Shown in pieces: positions 45,890 to 55,832 of a stretch of DNA of 64,000 nt; position 1 is the first letter of the stretch; every line of letters starts with the position of its first letter. A program made the translations under genes and the position numbers. Under the pieces are notes generated by a model. That model had not been told where the DNA came from and ran no database searches. It was given only the letters and a program-made list of their open reading frames with translations. Location: assembly GCA_963662175.1 (NCBI GenBank), contig OY759216.1, forward strand, positions 42,425,087 to 42,489,086, in the 5' to 3' direction. This DNA is from Aradus depressus. Its lineage: Eukaryota; Arthropoda; Insecta; Hemiptera; Aradidae.

Positions 45890-46465
45890 TTGAGGAATGT
45901 TTCTATGTACATCGTCTGTTCAGACTCGATGGCAGCACTACAAGCAACCCAAGTATTGTATACTGATAATCCTCTCGTGAGTAGAATACATAGATACACA
46001 GATTATATCTTATCTGAGGGCAAGTCAGTCATATTTATGTGGGTTCCATCACATGTAGGCATAGAAGGAAATGAACAAGCAGACCTTGCTGCGAAAGAAG
46101 CCTCAACTTCAGCTGCTGAATGTAATGAAATTTCAACAAAATCGGATCTCAAACAGATACTACATAGTAAGGTTCAACTGGGTTGGACCAACATGTGGAA
46201 CGAAGTTGACGGCCGCAACAAATTAAAAAACATCAAAAAAGGGGTGGAACCATGGAAAACGTCCATCAGGAATAACCGACGAGAAGAAGTGGCAGTGATG
46301 AGGCTACGAGTGGGTCACAGTCGGCTGAGCCACGGCCACCTGATAAGAAGAGAGCAAGCCAGGAAGTGCGAACTGTGTGAGGAGGAGCTGTCGGTGCGGC
46401 ACATCCTGGAGGAGTGTCCACTCTATCAGGAAGAGCTGGCCAGGAGAGGCATCACCAGAGAATAG
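45890..46465 (+). pseudogene. Non-LTR retrotransposon RNase H and C-terminal tail, 5'-truncated
   Basis: 191 codons. RNase H motifs: CSDSMAALQA with one catalytic D, then FMWVPSHVGIEGNEQADLAA with the family hallmark and the last D. The N-terminal strand with the first D is missing. It ends with a C-x2-C...H...C tail (CELCEEELSVRHILEECPLY), as in Jockey-like ORF2. No reverse transcriptase precedes it, so it is a dead 3' fragment. The stop codon lies on the edge of the 844-bp palindrome. An alternative is a domesticated RNase H, but nothing supports that. Confidence 0.85.
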
Positions 46466-47303
46466 ATAATTAAAATGCACAATTTCTTTGTCAAACTTCA
46501 CTATATATTCTCAAATACTCAACTAGTTTCGCCGTGTTAAGGCATTATCAAGAGTCACTTACAAACTGACAGAATTGGTTGACAGGGTAGAGGGTACAGT
46601 TAAGGAGGGGGTTTTTAGGTAATGACGGGGAATCCCTTGTTTTTGTTACTCTATACATTCCAATAAACAGATATTTACGAGATAATAATAAATATAAAAT
46701 AAAAAGAAGAAAGAAAATGATATATATATAAAATCTAATAGAGCGAATCTAACAGTAAAGTGTTGGTATTTATATAGGTATGACTCATGAATTATATAAA
46801 TGTAACATATAATAAATATTAAAGTGAATAAAAACAAATACAAAGAATTTAAAGGCAAATTAAAACATCAAATGAAAATGAATATTTTCATTTGATGTTT
46901 TAATTTGCCTTTAAATTCTTTGTATTTGTTTTTATTCACTTTAATATTTATTATATGTTACATTTATATAATTCATGAGTCATACCTATATAAATACCAA
47001 CACTTTACTGTTAGATTCGCTTTATTAGATTTTATATATATATCATTTTCTTTCTTCTTTTTATTTTATATTTATTATTATCTCGTAAATATCTGTTTAT
47101 TGGAATGTATAGAGTAACAAAAACAAGGGATTCCCCGTCATTACCTAAAAACCCCCTCCTTAACTGTACCCTCTACCCTGTCAACCAATTCTGTCAGTTT
47201 GTAAGTGACTCTTGATAATGCCTTAACACGGCGAAACTAGTTGAGTATTTGAGAATATATAGTGAAGTTTGACAAAGAAATTGTGCATTTTAATTATCTA
47301 TTC
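46460..47303. repeat. Near-perfect 844-bp palindrome, 420-bp arms
   Basis: 'gaatagataattaaaatgca' at 46460 returns inverted at 47303, and the arms meet at 46872-46891 (atgaaaat-gaat-attttcat). The centre calculated from the outer ends and from the inner ends is the same, so the arms have no net indel. I found one mismatch (gagcg / aagcg). The identical 70-codon frames on the two strands are a consequence. Each arm carries a GATAATGCC-loop-GGCGAAACTAGTTG motif near its outer end. Confidence 0.95.
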
Positions 47304-47620
47304 CTAGAATGGAGCTTCACAAAGTAAATCTGGAAACCATAAATTATTTGCATCACCAGAGCACTGCCAGCAGCCCTGGGCAACCACCGAGAGGCACTCC
47401 AGAGAACAATAGACTTTTTTAGTGACACGAAACTAATGGACGAGCTATAATAATACGTAAAAAAAAAAAAAAAATGTGTATATATGGATGTATGTTTGTA
47501 TATGTGTATATATATGTATTGATATGTGTATATATGTGTGTGTATGTGCATATGTATGGATATGCATCTGTCTCCATCCCTAAGTATTTAGATGCTTATG
47601 ACGTAGATGTTGAGCATCTA

Positions 47621-47643
47621 TAACCCTAATCCTAATCCTAATC
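47621..47643 (+). repeat. Telomere-like (CCTAAT)n run
   Basis: 'aaccctaatcctaatcctaa' + 'tcc': three to four units of the hexamer CCTAAT. It is close to, but not the same as, the insect pentamer CCTAA. Interstitial and short. Confidence 0.7.
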
Positions 47644-47811
47644 CACTATTGAACGTCTTGAGAATGCAAACAATTTATTTTTGATTTTTACTTTAACAAT
47701 GATTTCAGTATTATTGTTTCTAGGATATTAACATTTTTTAATGCATTTTCTTTTGTGATATTTAACATTTTCTGCAGAGACATTGTGAAACACTTAATAA
47801 AAATAAAGATT

Positions 47812-48003
47812 AACAATGTTTTATAAATATATATTTTTATATTGTCTTTCCCACAAAATGGAAAATATTTTTAAAAACATTCGTTTTTACTTAATATTTT
47901 CTTTAGTATTAAAAATATGTTTTGTTCAAATATACTGTAAATACATAGTTATTATGACTCATGCCTGGGCTGTAAGTTCATATCACCTACTACCAGAGTG
48001 GTA
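47812..48003 (+). repeat. Duplicated flank segment plus SINE fragment
   Basis: 'tattgtctttcccacaaaat' to 'actgtaaatacatagttatt' matches 12900-13028 and is followed by the same SINE junction (atgactcatgcctgggctgt). The SINE part is cut after about 50 bp. Confidence 0.7.
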
Positions 48004-48017
48004 TGTCATTTCTAAGG

Positions 48018-48100
48018 AGGGGTCAGGAGTCATGATGGTCGTGTTAGAACGTTGGGCTCTAGTCGCATGGTCGTGGGTTCGAACCCCGTCCAGGATGATT
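48018..48100 (+). repeat. Second tRNA-derived SINE head
   Basis: 'gttgggctctagtcgcatgg' and 'tcgtgggttcgaaccccg' (a consensus B box), then 'tccaggatgattttttt'. It differs from the main SINE family. No complete cloverleaf, so I do not call a tRNA gene. Sequence from 48100 to 48440 may belong to its body, without other recognisable content. Confidence 0.5.
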
Positions 48101-48464
48101 TTTTTCACAGATAGCTCTCCCTTCCGGGGCCCGGTTGTTGTATAAATAACCAATAACTCCGTTTATAGAGGCATGGCTAATATGGGGGCCTCTTCAAATT
48201 CTACAATTTTTCCCCTTTCCTTCCTAGAAAGTGATAACTGGGAGGGAAAAATCCGTGGGTGTAGCGCCCTAATGCGGAGACAGGTGAAGCAGTGTTGCCA
48301 TGGTGCGACTGGCAACACTGCGCTCCACTGGTCTCCTTGACACCACAGCTTGTTGACAAATAGACCTGGGGCCGTCACACTTAGGGGCTGCCCAACCTTC
48401 CATACCTTCAAGTGTTTACCATTTCTGTTAACTTCCCCAGATATATACGAAGTATACTTATATA

Positions 48465-48700
48465 GAGAGCGCCAGTTGCTCAGAGGTAGCGGCGTGCTGA
48501 GAGGTGAAAAAATCTTAAGCACGCCGTCCTTCAGATGGGACGTTAAGCGGTTGTCCCGAGTCTGTACGATGTTAATTATTCGTTAAAGACTCCTACTCCT
48601 AGGTGAATAAACCAAGGTAGGCAAAATTTAGGACTCCCACAATAGAGTCGGGCCCATGTCCACCATGTAACGATATGGCCTTGTAGTTAAAGCCCGGGCA
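48465..48700 (+). repeat. tRNA-SINE, shortened
   Basis: 'gagcgccagttgctcagagg' head, B-box region deleted, then 'aagcacgccgtccttcagat' to 'agttaaagcccgggcatcac'. Confidence 0.8.
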
Positions 48701-48926
48701 TCACTAACTTACTAACTCGAGAGTGTGTGTTCACTGAATTGAAAAGAAAGAAGGAATGAAATTTCATTAGCAACACTTTTAATCTAACAGTTTCATTTGT
48801 TCAATTAATTTTTTGATAAAGTTAGCAAATGAAATCTTGTTGCATTAAAAATGTTGCTACTAAAATTTCACTCTTTCCTTTTTAAACATTGAAAACACAC
48901 AATCGAGTTAGTAAGTGATTGTGACT

Positions 48927-49228
48927 CACGCCCGGGCTTTAACAACTAGGTCATATCGCCAACTACCAGAGCGCTCTTTCGTCACTCTGGTTAACATGAT
49001 GCTGACTCTACTTTGGGATTCTTAAATTTTGCCTACCCTCAATTTTTAATAATTTGTAAAAACCTAGGGTAGGGATCTTTAACGAGTACCTGGCATCGTA
49101 CAGACTCGGGACCATCGCTTAATGTCCCATCCGAAGGTCGGTGTGCTTAAGTTTTTTTCATACCTCCTAGATAAAATAAACTAAGGGCCTCGCCCGGGTT
49201 TCGAATCACTGAGCTACCAGCGCCCTCT
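48927..49228 (-). repeat. tRNA-SINE
   Basis: 'tgactcacgcccgggcttta' to 'actgagctaccagcgccctc', with a deletion between the A and B boxes. Confidence 0.85.
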
Positions 49229-49245
49229 ATTTTTCATATATAAAC

Positions 49246-49271
49246 GTTTCGAGCTGCAAGCCCACCCTCAG
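49246..49271 (-). ncRNA. Hammerhead-like core motif
   Basis: Minus strand CTGAGGGTGG, hairpin gggc-ttgca-gctc, then GAAACG. It is degenerate in the CUGAnGA box. Confidence 0.3.
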
Positions 49272-49312
49272 TATCTGTATTTTGGTCGTCTATTTCATTC
49301 TTTATATACGTT

Positions 49313-49933
49313 TGACGTGAAAACGTCTATTTGCTCGTTAATCACAGTGATAGCCGGTCAAACATTCTTGTGTTACAAAATACCGTCAGATTTCAATCGA
49401 TAATAACTACGAGACTAATAATGCGATAACAACGGTTGAGGTCACAATGGATAGAGCATGTCTGTACGTGTTTGTTGGGCAGTGTTTGTTTTGCCTGTGA
49501 CGTTTTCGAGCTAGTGTGGGCGCCGGCGGATGATTGTTGCGAATTAGCGTTGTGTCAAATTAGAAATTAGTATAGCGTGATAACGCGTTTAGATAGGACA
49601 TTGATTCGGGTGTCATTGTAAAGAGCTTGAGGAGCACTACTAGGACTCAAAGTGAAACAATAAAAATATTCGCCGAAATATATGTAAAATCTGTATTAAA
49701 TTGAAAATTGCAAAAAAATTAAAGATGTCGTTTCATATGAATCGTAAATATGCGCGGAATTATATAAAACACAAATCAGAGGAAAGCTCGCATCGAAAGG
49801 AATTTAAAAAATCTAAAAAGTCTAGGGCCGAGCAAATGCAAAAGCTACAGCAGCATCGAAAAGAAAATGAAAAATGATTTTATCCCGACGTTTTCACGGA
49901 AAATCTACGGCGTGGACCTTGACTACGCCTTAA
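49313..49933 (+). mobile_element. GACGTG element, copy 3 of 4
   Basis: Starts 'tgacgtgaaaacgtctattt'. The coding relic has one deletion (aaatctgtat) that breaks the frame found in copy 2. Ends 'cccgacgttttcacggaaaa' ... 'gactacgccttaat'. Confidence 0.75.
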
Positions 49934-50330
49934 TTTTTTTTTCTGTGTCCATTCCACATTGGAACGTTTTATCCCTGGCAAATCTTATTCAACCAATGAA
50001 CAACATTTTTTCCTATAAATGACGGATGGTACTCTGAAAATTTCATCACACTTCCATGTGTTCGTAAATAGCCAGCATGCTGTAGGGGAGGGGTCCAGCG
50101 GAATGGTGCGTCTATCAACTGGAGAGGAGGGTTCTGTTGTCTGGAGCTGAGAATGTGGGTACCCGGGAGGCAGCAAAAAAGTTGAACAAGGAAAACAGGT
50201 CTCACCCTTCGGCCAAGATGGCACATCAAGGGGAAGAGACAACGGGGAGGGGGTGAGCAATGGAACGGCAATAGGGGGGAAGGCAATGGGAGGGACAGCA
50301 GCAGTAGGCAGGGAAGGAGGACAGTGAAAT
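49934..50330. other. GC-richer unique sequence, no supported gene
   Basis: Leftward frames of 105 and 118 codons exist (proline/serine-rich), but they overlap each other and have no domain or splice context. A promoter or exon of an unknown gene cannot be excluded. Confidence 0.35.
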
Positions 50331-50525
50331 AACTTGAGCACGCCGTTCTATGGATGCGTTAAGCGATGATCCTTAACCTGTACAATATCAGGTAATTGTT
50401 AAAGACCCCTACCCTAGGTGAATAAATCTAGGTAGGCAATATTTAAGACTCCCACAGTATAGTCGGGCTCATTTTCACCAGAGAGACAAATGAGTGCTCT
50501 GGTAGTAGGCGATATGACCTGTAGT
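50330..50525 (+). repeat. tRNA-SINE, 3' part
   Basis: 'cttgagcacgccgttctatg' to 'tagtaggcgatatgacctgt'; head missing. Confidence 0.75.
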
Positions 50526-51097
50526 TTATAACTACATAGTTCTGTATTCTCATTATATAACGCTACAGTAGATCTCCATCGCCTGTAATTTTACATAGTC
50601 GGTATCTGCATCGAAACTATAGATTTGATTCCAATGAGGATTATTTCAAATTATGGACTGGTCTAAACAATATGCAGCGTCACAGCTCAGAATTGATCTG
50701 TAGTTTTAATGACAATATATGTACATTTTTATTGCTGAATACTCAGTTTAGTTATTTTTATATTATACTGTTACGAAATGAATCAATAGATCATTTAATG
50801 TATTCATTGTTGATCTAGAACGACCTGGGTGAAGTATCTATTTTGTAACTATTTGCTATGTATCTCAAAAACCTTCCTAAAATGTTTTGAAACTCATTTG
50901 TACATACCTTTGTTTGATTTACGCGAAAACGGTTAGTCCGATTGAAAAATTAGTTCTTTTGGGTTCAAAAAATAGGTCCAAAATGTTCCTTATTTAATTT
51001 CGAATTATCGAACGATCAGATATGAGAGAGGACCAATAAGAAAAAAGTTATAGCGCCTCAAAAATATAAAAATGTAATGCATAGCAACAAATTTTAA
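50526..51097. other. Intergenic; family B remnant, no gene
   Basis: 50920-51060 has 'cgcgaaaacggttagtccga' and 'aatgttccttatttaatttc', as in family B at 43560-43650. Nothing else recognised. Confidence 0.45.
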
Positions 51098-51447
51098 GAG
51101 GGCGCCGGTAGCTCAGTGGTATGCGTGCTTGACTTCTGAGCTCAAGGTCGTGGGTTCGTAGCCCGACCGAGGCCCTTAGTTTATTTTATCTGGGAGGTAA
51201 AATAAACTTAAGCACGCCGTCCTTCGGATGGGACGTTAAGCGATGGTCCAGAGCCTGTACGATGTCAGGTACTCGTTAAAGACCCCTACCCTAGATGAAT
51301 AAAAATTTAAGGTAGGCAAAATTTAGGACTCCCACAGTAGAGTCGGGCTCATGTCCACCAGAGTGACGAAAGAGCGCTCTGGTAGTAGGCGATATGACCT
51401 CGTAGTTAAAGCCCGGGCATGAGTCATAAAACCAAACCAAACCAAAC
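51098..51447 (+). repeat. tRNA-SINE, full length with (AAACC)n tail
   Basis: 'gggcgccggtagctcagtgg', B box 'gtgggttcgtagcccg' (one change), acceptor-like 'gaggccctta', intact body, tail aaaccaaaccaaacc. Confidence 0.93.
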
Positions 51448-51934
51448 AAATTTTAAAATATATTTTATTATCGGTAGATTTTATTGAAAAGGATAAAGAA
51501 AAAATAAAGTCAGGGATATTTAAAGCTGAATTTTTTAATATTTATTGTATACACATAGGGTTGTGTAAGAAGATTTTGAATACATCATAGCATTATTTTT
51601 TTAAATTAGCAATTATAGAAATTTCAGAGAGCACTAACTTGATCAGTACCTATATATAATTTCTCTCTTCTTGATGTTAACATTTCTTCTGTTCATCAGA
51701 ATAGTTTTGACTAGGTGTTTTAATATAGAGTTCGACTCAATAGATATGTTCTATAAAAGGAAGATTCTGATTGACGGAAGGAATAGTTGACATAAAGAAT
51801 AGATTAGTTATAGATACTGATGATGTTAGAGCTTCCCAAAATGTCTGTAATTGCTAGTTTTTTAAAAGGAATAAATAAATGGTAGAAGTGATGCTGTAAT
51901 AAATATATTATATATGAATGAAACACCGCTTACG

Positions 51935-53479
51935 TTACATTAAACACTGTCGTCGTATTGAGGTACGTATTTTTCGTAAATTAACAATATCTGCCAGCTG
52001 AGTCTCTTCCTGTGACTCCATGTATGCCATCAGAGTCTCTACAGCGTCAACAGCTTCCAATGGGGAGACTTGTTTATCTGGAAATAATTCCTCCTTTTCG
52101 GTGCAATCTTCCGGAGCCGCCGCCTCAGTCTGCGCTGAAGAGCAAGGTTCCAATCGAGTCTCCGCTGAAGAGATTTCAGGTGAGGTATTGGGCAGATCTG
52201 AATCCAGTGCAAGCCACTCCATAAGATTTTGCTGGTGTACATTTTGAAAACCAGGAACACTTTGGATGCTTGAAAGACTAGTGATTGAGTCACTTTCGAT
52301 GTGGGTCGACTGCGGTCGATTACGGCACAAAACTCTTTCCCAGGACCTTTCAATCATTGAAGGTGATACATCATTCCATGCTTCCCCAATTGAAAATATG
52401 CCATCCTTCAATGTCCATTTTTTTAGTATAATTTTCAAATCGTTATTTTTTTGCTCAACAATGAAGTGAAGTAATTTTTGTCTGTAGAGTTTTTTCAAAT
52501 ATTGAATAACTTTGTGACTTATTGGTTGAATTAATGAAGCGACGTTGGAGGGCATATAATGGACAAATATCTGTCCATCCTCAGTGGTTAGTTCCGATTC
52601 AACTGGGTAAAAAGGCGCGTTGTGTAACACAAGCACAGCTTTAGAAGGAATTCCTTTGGATTCTGAATACGAGCGAACTGATGGCACAAACTGTTTGAAA
52701 AACCAATCTTTAAATATATCTTGATTCATCTTAGCTTTAGTTTGATAATAATAATTACAAGGAAGAAGATTAATTTCTTTTCCTGTCTTAGATTTGGGCT
52801 TCTTCGCTTTGCCAACGATGACGAGGTCTAGTTTGTGTGAACCTAAACTATTGGCGCATGTCATTATAGTTAGTTCATTCAATGACTTATCCGCCATGAC
52901 AGCAAGTGTCTTTTCAGGAAGACGTTTCCACAATAAAACTGAATCATCACAACTATAAATTTGCTCATTTGTCAAATTGTAACTTTCTATTAAACGATGC
53001 AAGTCAATTGCAAAAAATGTAACAACAGATTCATCCTTGTTGAGTGCATCCCCGTGAATTTCCAATTGTCTAATTCCATGACGGTTTTTGAAATTTGCTA
53101 GCCACCCTTTTGAAGCAGAAAATGGTTCATTGATCTTCAGCTTTTTATGAAACCATTTAGCTTTTTCCAAAATTTGCGACCCCGATACTTGCTTACCTTC
53201 AGAATTTTCTTCCTGGAGCCATTCATACACTGACGCATCCAAATTTTGAAGTGAAGACTGCTTCAATGTTTTCCTATCAGAATATTTGTCCGAATTAACA
53301 GAAAGAAATTTCATATACTCATCTTTCCGTTTTGAAATGTCCCGAACTGTTTGAACTCCGATCCCGTACTCTGTCGCTAGGCTGTACGCACTCTCACCTT
53401 CTTGAAATCGAATGGCGATAATAACTTTTTCGTCTAATGTTAAAACTACACGTTTACGAAATTTTGTCGACATTTTCAC
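51935..53479 (-). CDS. Tigger/Jerky-type protein, intact 514 aa, two catalytic Asp lost
   Basis: A single uninterrupted frame. The N-terminal psq/CENP-B helix-turn-helix lies at about 8-58 (VLTLDEKVIIAIRFQEGES, VQTVRDISKRKDEY). The CENP-B-type second HTH is at about 80-145 (VYEWLQEENSEGKQVSG, SASKGWLANFKNRHGI), followed by a DDE superfamily core at about 150-350. The first catalytic position is kept (IYSCDDSVLLW, D178). The second, normally LDNAP, is VLHNAPFYP (H286). The third, normally MDQGV, is PISHKVIQ (S321). The enzyme should therefore be inactive while the frame is open over 1.5 kb, which points to a domesticated DNA-binding protein like JRK or CENP-B relatives. The tail (about 380-514) is serine- and glutamate-rich. 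A Tigger-end-like relic lies upstream (53572). Recent decay by only two missense changes is the alternative. Start: MKMSTKFRKR, second M also possible. Confidence 0.85.
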   Translation of the reverse strand: MKMSTKFRKRVVLTLDEKVIIAIRFQEGESAYSLATEYGIGVQTVRDISKRKDEYMKFLSVNSDKYSDRKTLKQSSLQNLDASVYEWLQEENSEGKQVSGSQILEKAKWFHKKLKINEPFSASKGWLANFKNRHGIRQLEIHGDALNKDESVVTFFAIDLHRLIESYNLTNEQIYSCDDSVLLWKRLPEKTLAVMADKSLNELTIMTCANSLGSHKLDLVIVGKAKKPKSKTGKEINLLPCNYYYQTKAKMNQDIFKDWFFKQFVPSVRSYSESKGIPSKAVLVLHNAPFYPVESELTTEDGQIFVHYMPSNVASLIQPISHKVIQYLKKLYRQKLLHFIVEQKNNDLKIILKKWTLKDGIFSIGEAWNDVSPSMIERSWERVLCRNRPQSTHIESDSITSLSSIQSVPGFQNVHQQNLMEWLALDSDLPNTSPEISSAETRLEPCSSAQTEAAAPEDCTEKEELFPDKQVSPLEAVDAVETLMAYMESQEETQLADIVNLRKIRTSIRRQCLM

Positions 53480-53571
53480 GTAGGCTCAAAAAAAACGATT
53501 GAATGGCTGTACAATAAGGAGAGGAACACACACATTTGTTGTGAGTCTGAGACGGGTAGCCCGGATAATGA

Positions 53572-53591
53572 AACCCGGATAATCAAGACTG
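53572..53591 (-). other. Relic of a Tigger terminal repeat upstream of the 514-aa gene
   Basis: Minus strand 'ctcagtcttgattatccggg' resembles the Tigger end CAGT..nTCGATTATCCGcGG seen at 39925. A second 'cattatccgggc' word follows. No matching end was found beyond the gene's 3' side. Confidence 0.4.
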
Positions 53592-53858
53592 AGAGAGAGG
53601 TGGAGGGGGTATGGTGCCCTCTCTCCACCGGGTATCGATCCCTCACCTCCACCCCAAGGTCACCTCCCCTCCCCCACCATGCTTCCCCGCTTGGCTATTC
53701 GCGTCCTCCATTCCGGAGCTTCGCTTCGTCCTGGCCGGTTCTTTCGTTACGATTCCACTTCGTTACGTTGTGAAATGAAACATGCGTAATAAAATATTGC
53801 ACGAAACTTTCTCATAGGCTGTCAGTGGACTTTCGAAAGTTCATTTAAAATTAAGCAT

Positions 53859-54127
53859 TGTGACGAGGTCATACCGCCTACTACCAGAGCGCACTTTTGT
53901 TACTCATGACTCTACTGTGGGTGTCTTAAATGTTGCCTACCCAGGTTCAGCTACCTATGGTAGAAGTCTTTCGCGAGCACCTGACATCGTACAGGTTCGA
54001 GACGATCGCTTAACGTCCCATCCAAGGACGGCGTGCTCAAGGTTTTTCTTTACCTCCCAGAAAAAATCTAAAGGCCTCGGCCGGGATTCAACTCGCGATC
54101 TTGAGCGCTTCCTACCGGCGCCCTCTA
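53859..54127 (-). repeat. tRNA-SINE, diverged
   Basis: 'gacgaggtcataccgcctac' to 'cctaccggcgccctc'; several internal deletions. Confidence 0.8.
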
Positions 54128-54429
54128 ATTCGATTAGATGAATGTTAGCGTAGTAAATTAATGTTTTCGGTAGGAAAAATATTTTTAAAAATTCAGAGCT
54201 ATCAGTTGGTATAATTACGGCAACAATGATTTTTATTCTACTTTTTAAAAATGTATTTGTTTGTTTATTTATTTAACAATCTAACCACTGAACCGATTTG
54301 AATCAGATTGAAAGGAATATTAAGAGATCTTCAATGTACCAACATTTTTCATTTTGGAATCAGTAGGTCTGAAAACATGAAATTCAGGTAAAACTCAATG
54401 TCGAATTTGGGTTCAATGCCGGTTTTTTT

Positions 54430-55832
54430 ATCTAAGTGGAAACTAAACCTTGAGCATGCCGTACTTCGGAGGGAATGTTAAATGGCGATTATATAATTGA
54501 ATCTGGGTAGGCAAAACTTAGAACTCCCAGGGATGGGATAAGAACATCGGGTGCTTTGGTCCCTAGGTGTACATAGCAACCCAGTTAGTAGTTTGCCAGA
54601 TTAGCACAGATGTGTTGGGACCATGGCAGCTCAATAGGCGTGGCCTACTATCCCCTCTCACTCCTCCCCCTTCTCCTACTCCATCAACCACGCCCCCTAG
54701 TACTCACAATCTGGAGTCAGTGCAAACCGGAACATCTTGTTAAGAGTACGTGACAAATTAGCTGTTTTGTGTTTCCAGTAATGGTGAAGAGGTGCTGTGT
54801 CTACGGTTGTTCCAATATATATATTAGAAAATCCGAAATCAGTATTCATTCGTAAGTTATTTTCAAATGTTATTCAATAAAACCTCGATTATCTGAACAG
54901 AGCATCTTCCCAGATAATTTATCTGTAATTATACATTTATATCTTCTGCATAATCAGAATTTCCAAACATTTCGTCAATTCGACGCTTTCTTCACCGAAT
55001 TTCATAGCATTCTATCAGATAATAGAGGACATTTTTTTTTTTTCAATTTAATAAATTTTCTCATTTTTGTTTCAAGAATCATTTTTAATTATATTTTAAT
55101 AATGAAAAAAGCGTTGCGGCTAACCGGGGTGTTACTTTACTCATTTTTAAAAATAATTATGAATATGGAAGGAGTCCGTTTTCAGAATTCTGAACCACCA
55201 TAGCAAAAATACATGGAATGATAGCAAAAATGTTCAATTTAGATTTTACCCTGTACAGACCCAAGTAACGGATATTCATGTTTTGGACACCACTTCCACC
55301 TCTAAAAGAAAGTAGTAAATTTTGTGGATACATACATCTCTTTTTTTTTAGTTGGAGGAAATAATAATTCGAAGAATATGTTTAAATATTTATAGTAATA
55401 GTAATTAAATGTGATATATTATTGATATAGTATTAGTGTATACATACTTATGAATCCTCCATAACTTACAAAAAAAATAAACAAAGCACACGTCTTCGGC
55501 CAAAAAAAATCACCAGTAAAAAGTGAAAAAAAAAAGTCAACGAAGTGAAAATTCTATATTAGGATGTGGTTTGAAGGTCAACTCCTAATCTGTGAAAAGA
55601 ACCATGAGAACAGTTCAGAATAACACAAGCTTAACTCTAGATATGTTCAAAAATTACGTAGGGAATGTGCAAGAACTGTGTTCCGGCGGCCACATTATTG
55701 TTAAAGAGAGCATAAAAAACGATCCCATCCCTGGGAGTTCTAAGTTATGCCTACCCAGATTCAATTATATAATCTAATAATAATTTCCTCCGAAGGACGG
55801 CATGCTTCAGGTTTAGTTTCCTCTCAGATAAA
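54430..55832. repeat. 110-bp inverted repeats of SINE-like sequence around THAP exon 1
   Basis: 54430-54540 (gtggaaactaaaccttgagc ... agaactcccagggatgggat) is matched inverted at 55722-55832 (atcccatccctgggagttct ... cttcaggtttagtttcctct). Both contain the SINE-body words for 'catgccgt.cttcgga' and 'ctgggtaggcaaa'. The 1.2 kb between them includes the first THAP exon. Confidence 0.75.

Noticed and set aside
46646..47117. Two identical 70-codon hydrophobic frames on opposite strands
   Set aside because: They are mirror images caused by the palindrome; AT-rich, with no conserved features.
47621..47643. Interstitial telomere or chromosome-end signal
   Set aside because: Only three to four CCTAAT units, not the insect CCTAA pentamer; too short to mean a telomere.
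48030..48085. A second tRNA gene with consensus B box
   Set aside because: The 5' half does not fold as a tRNA; kept only as a SINE head.
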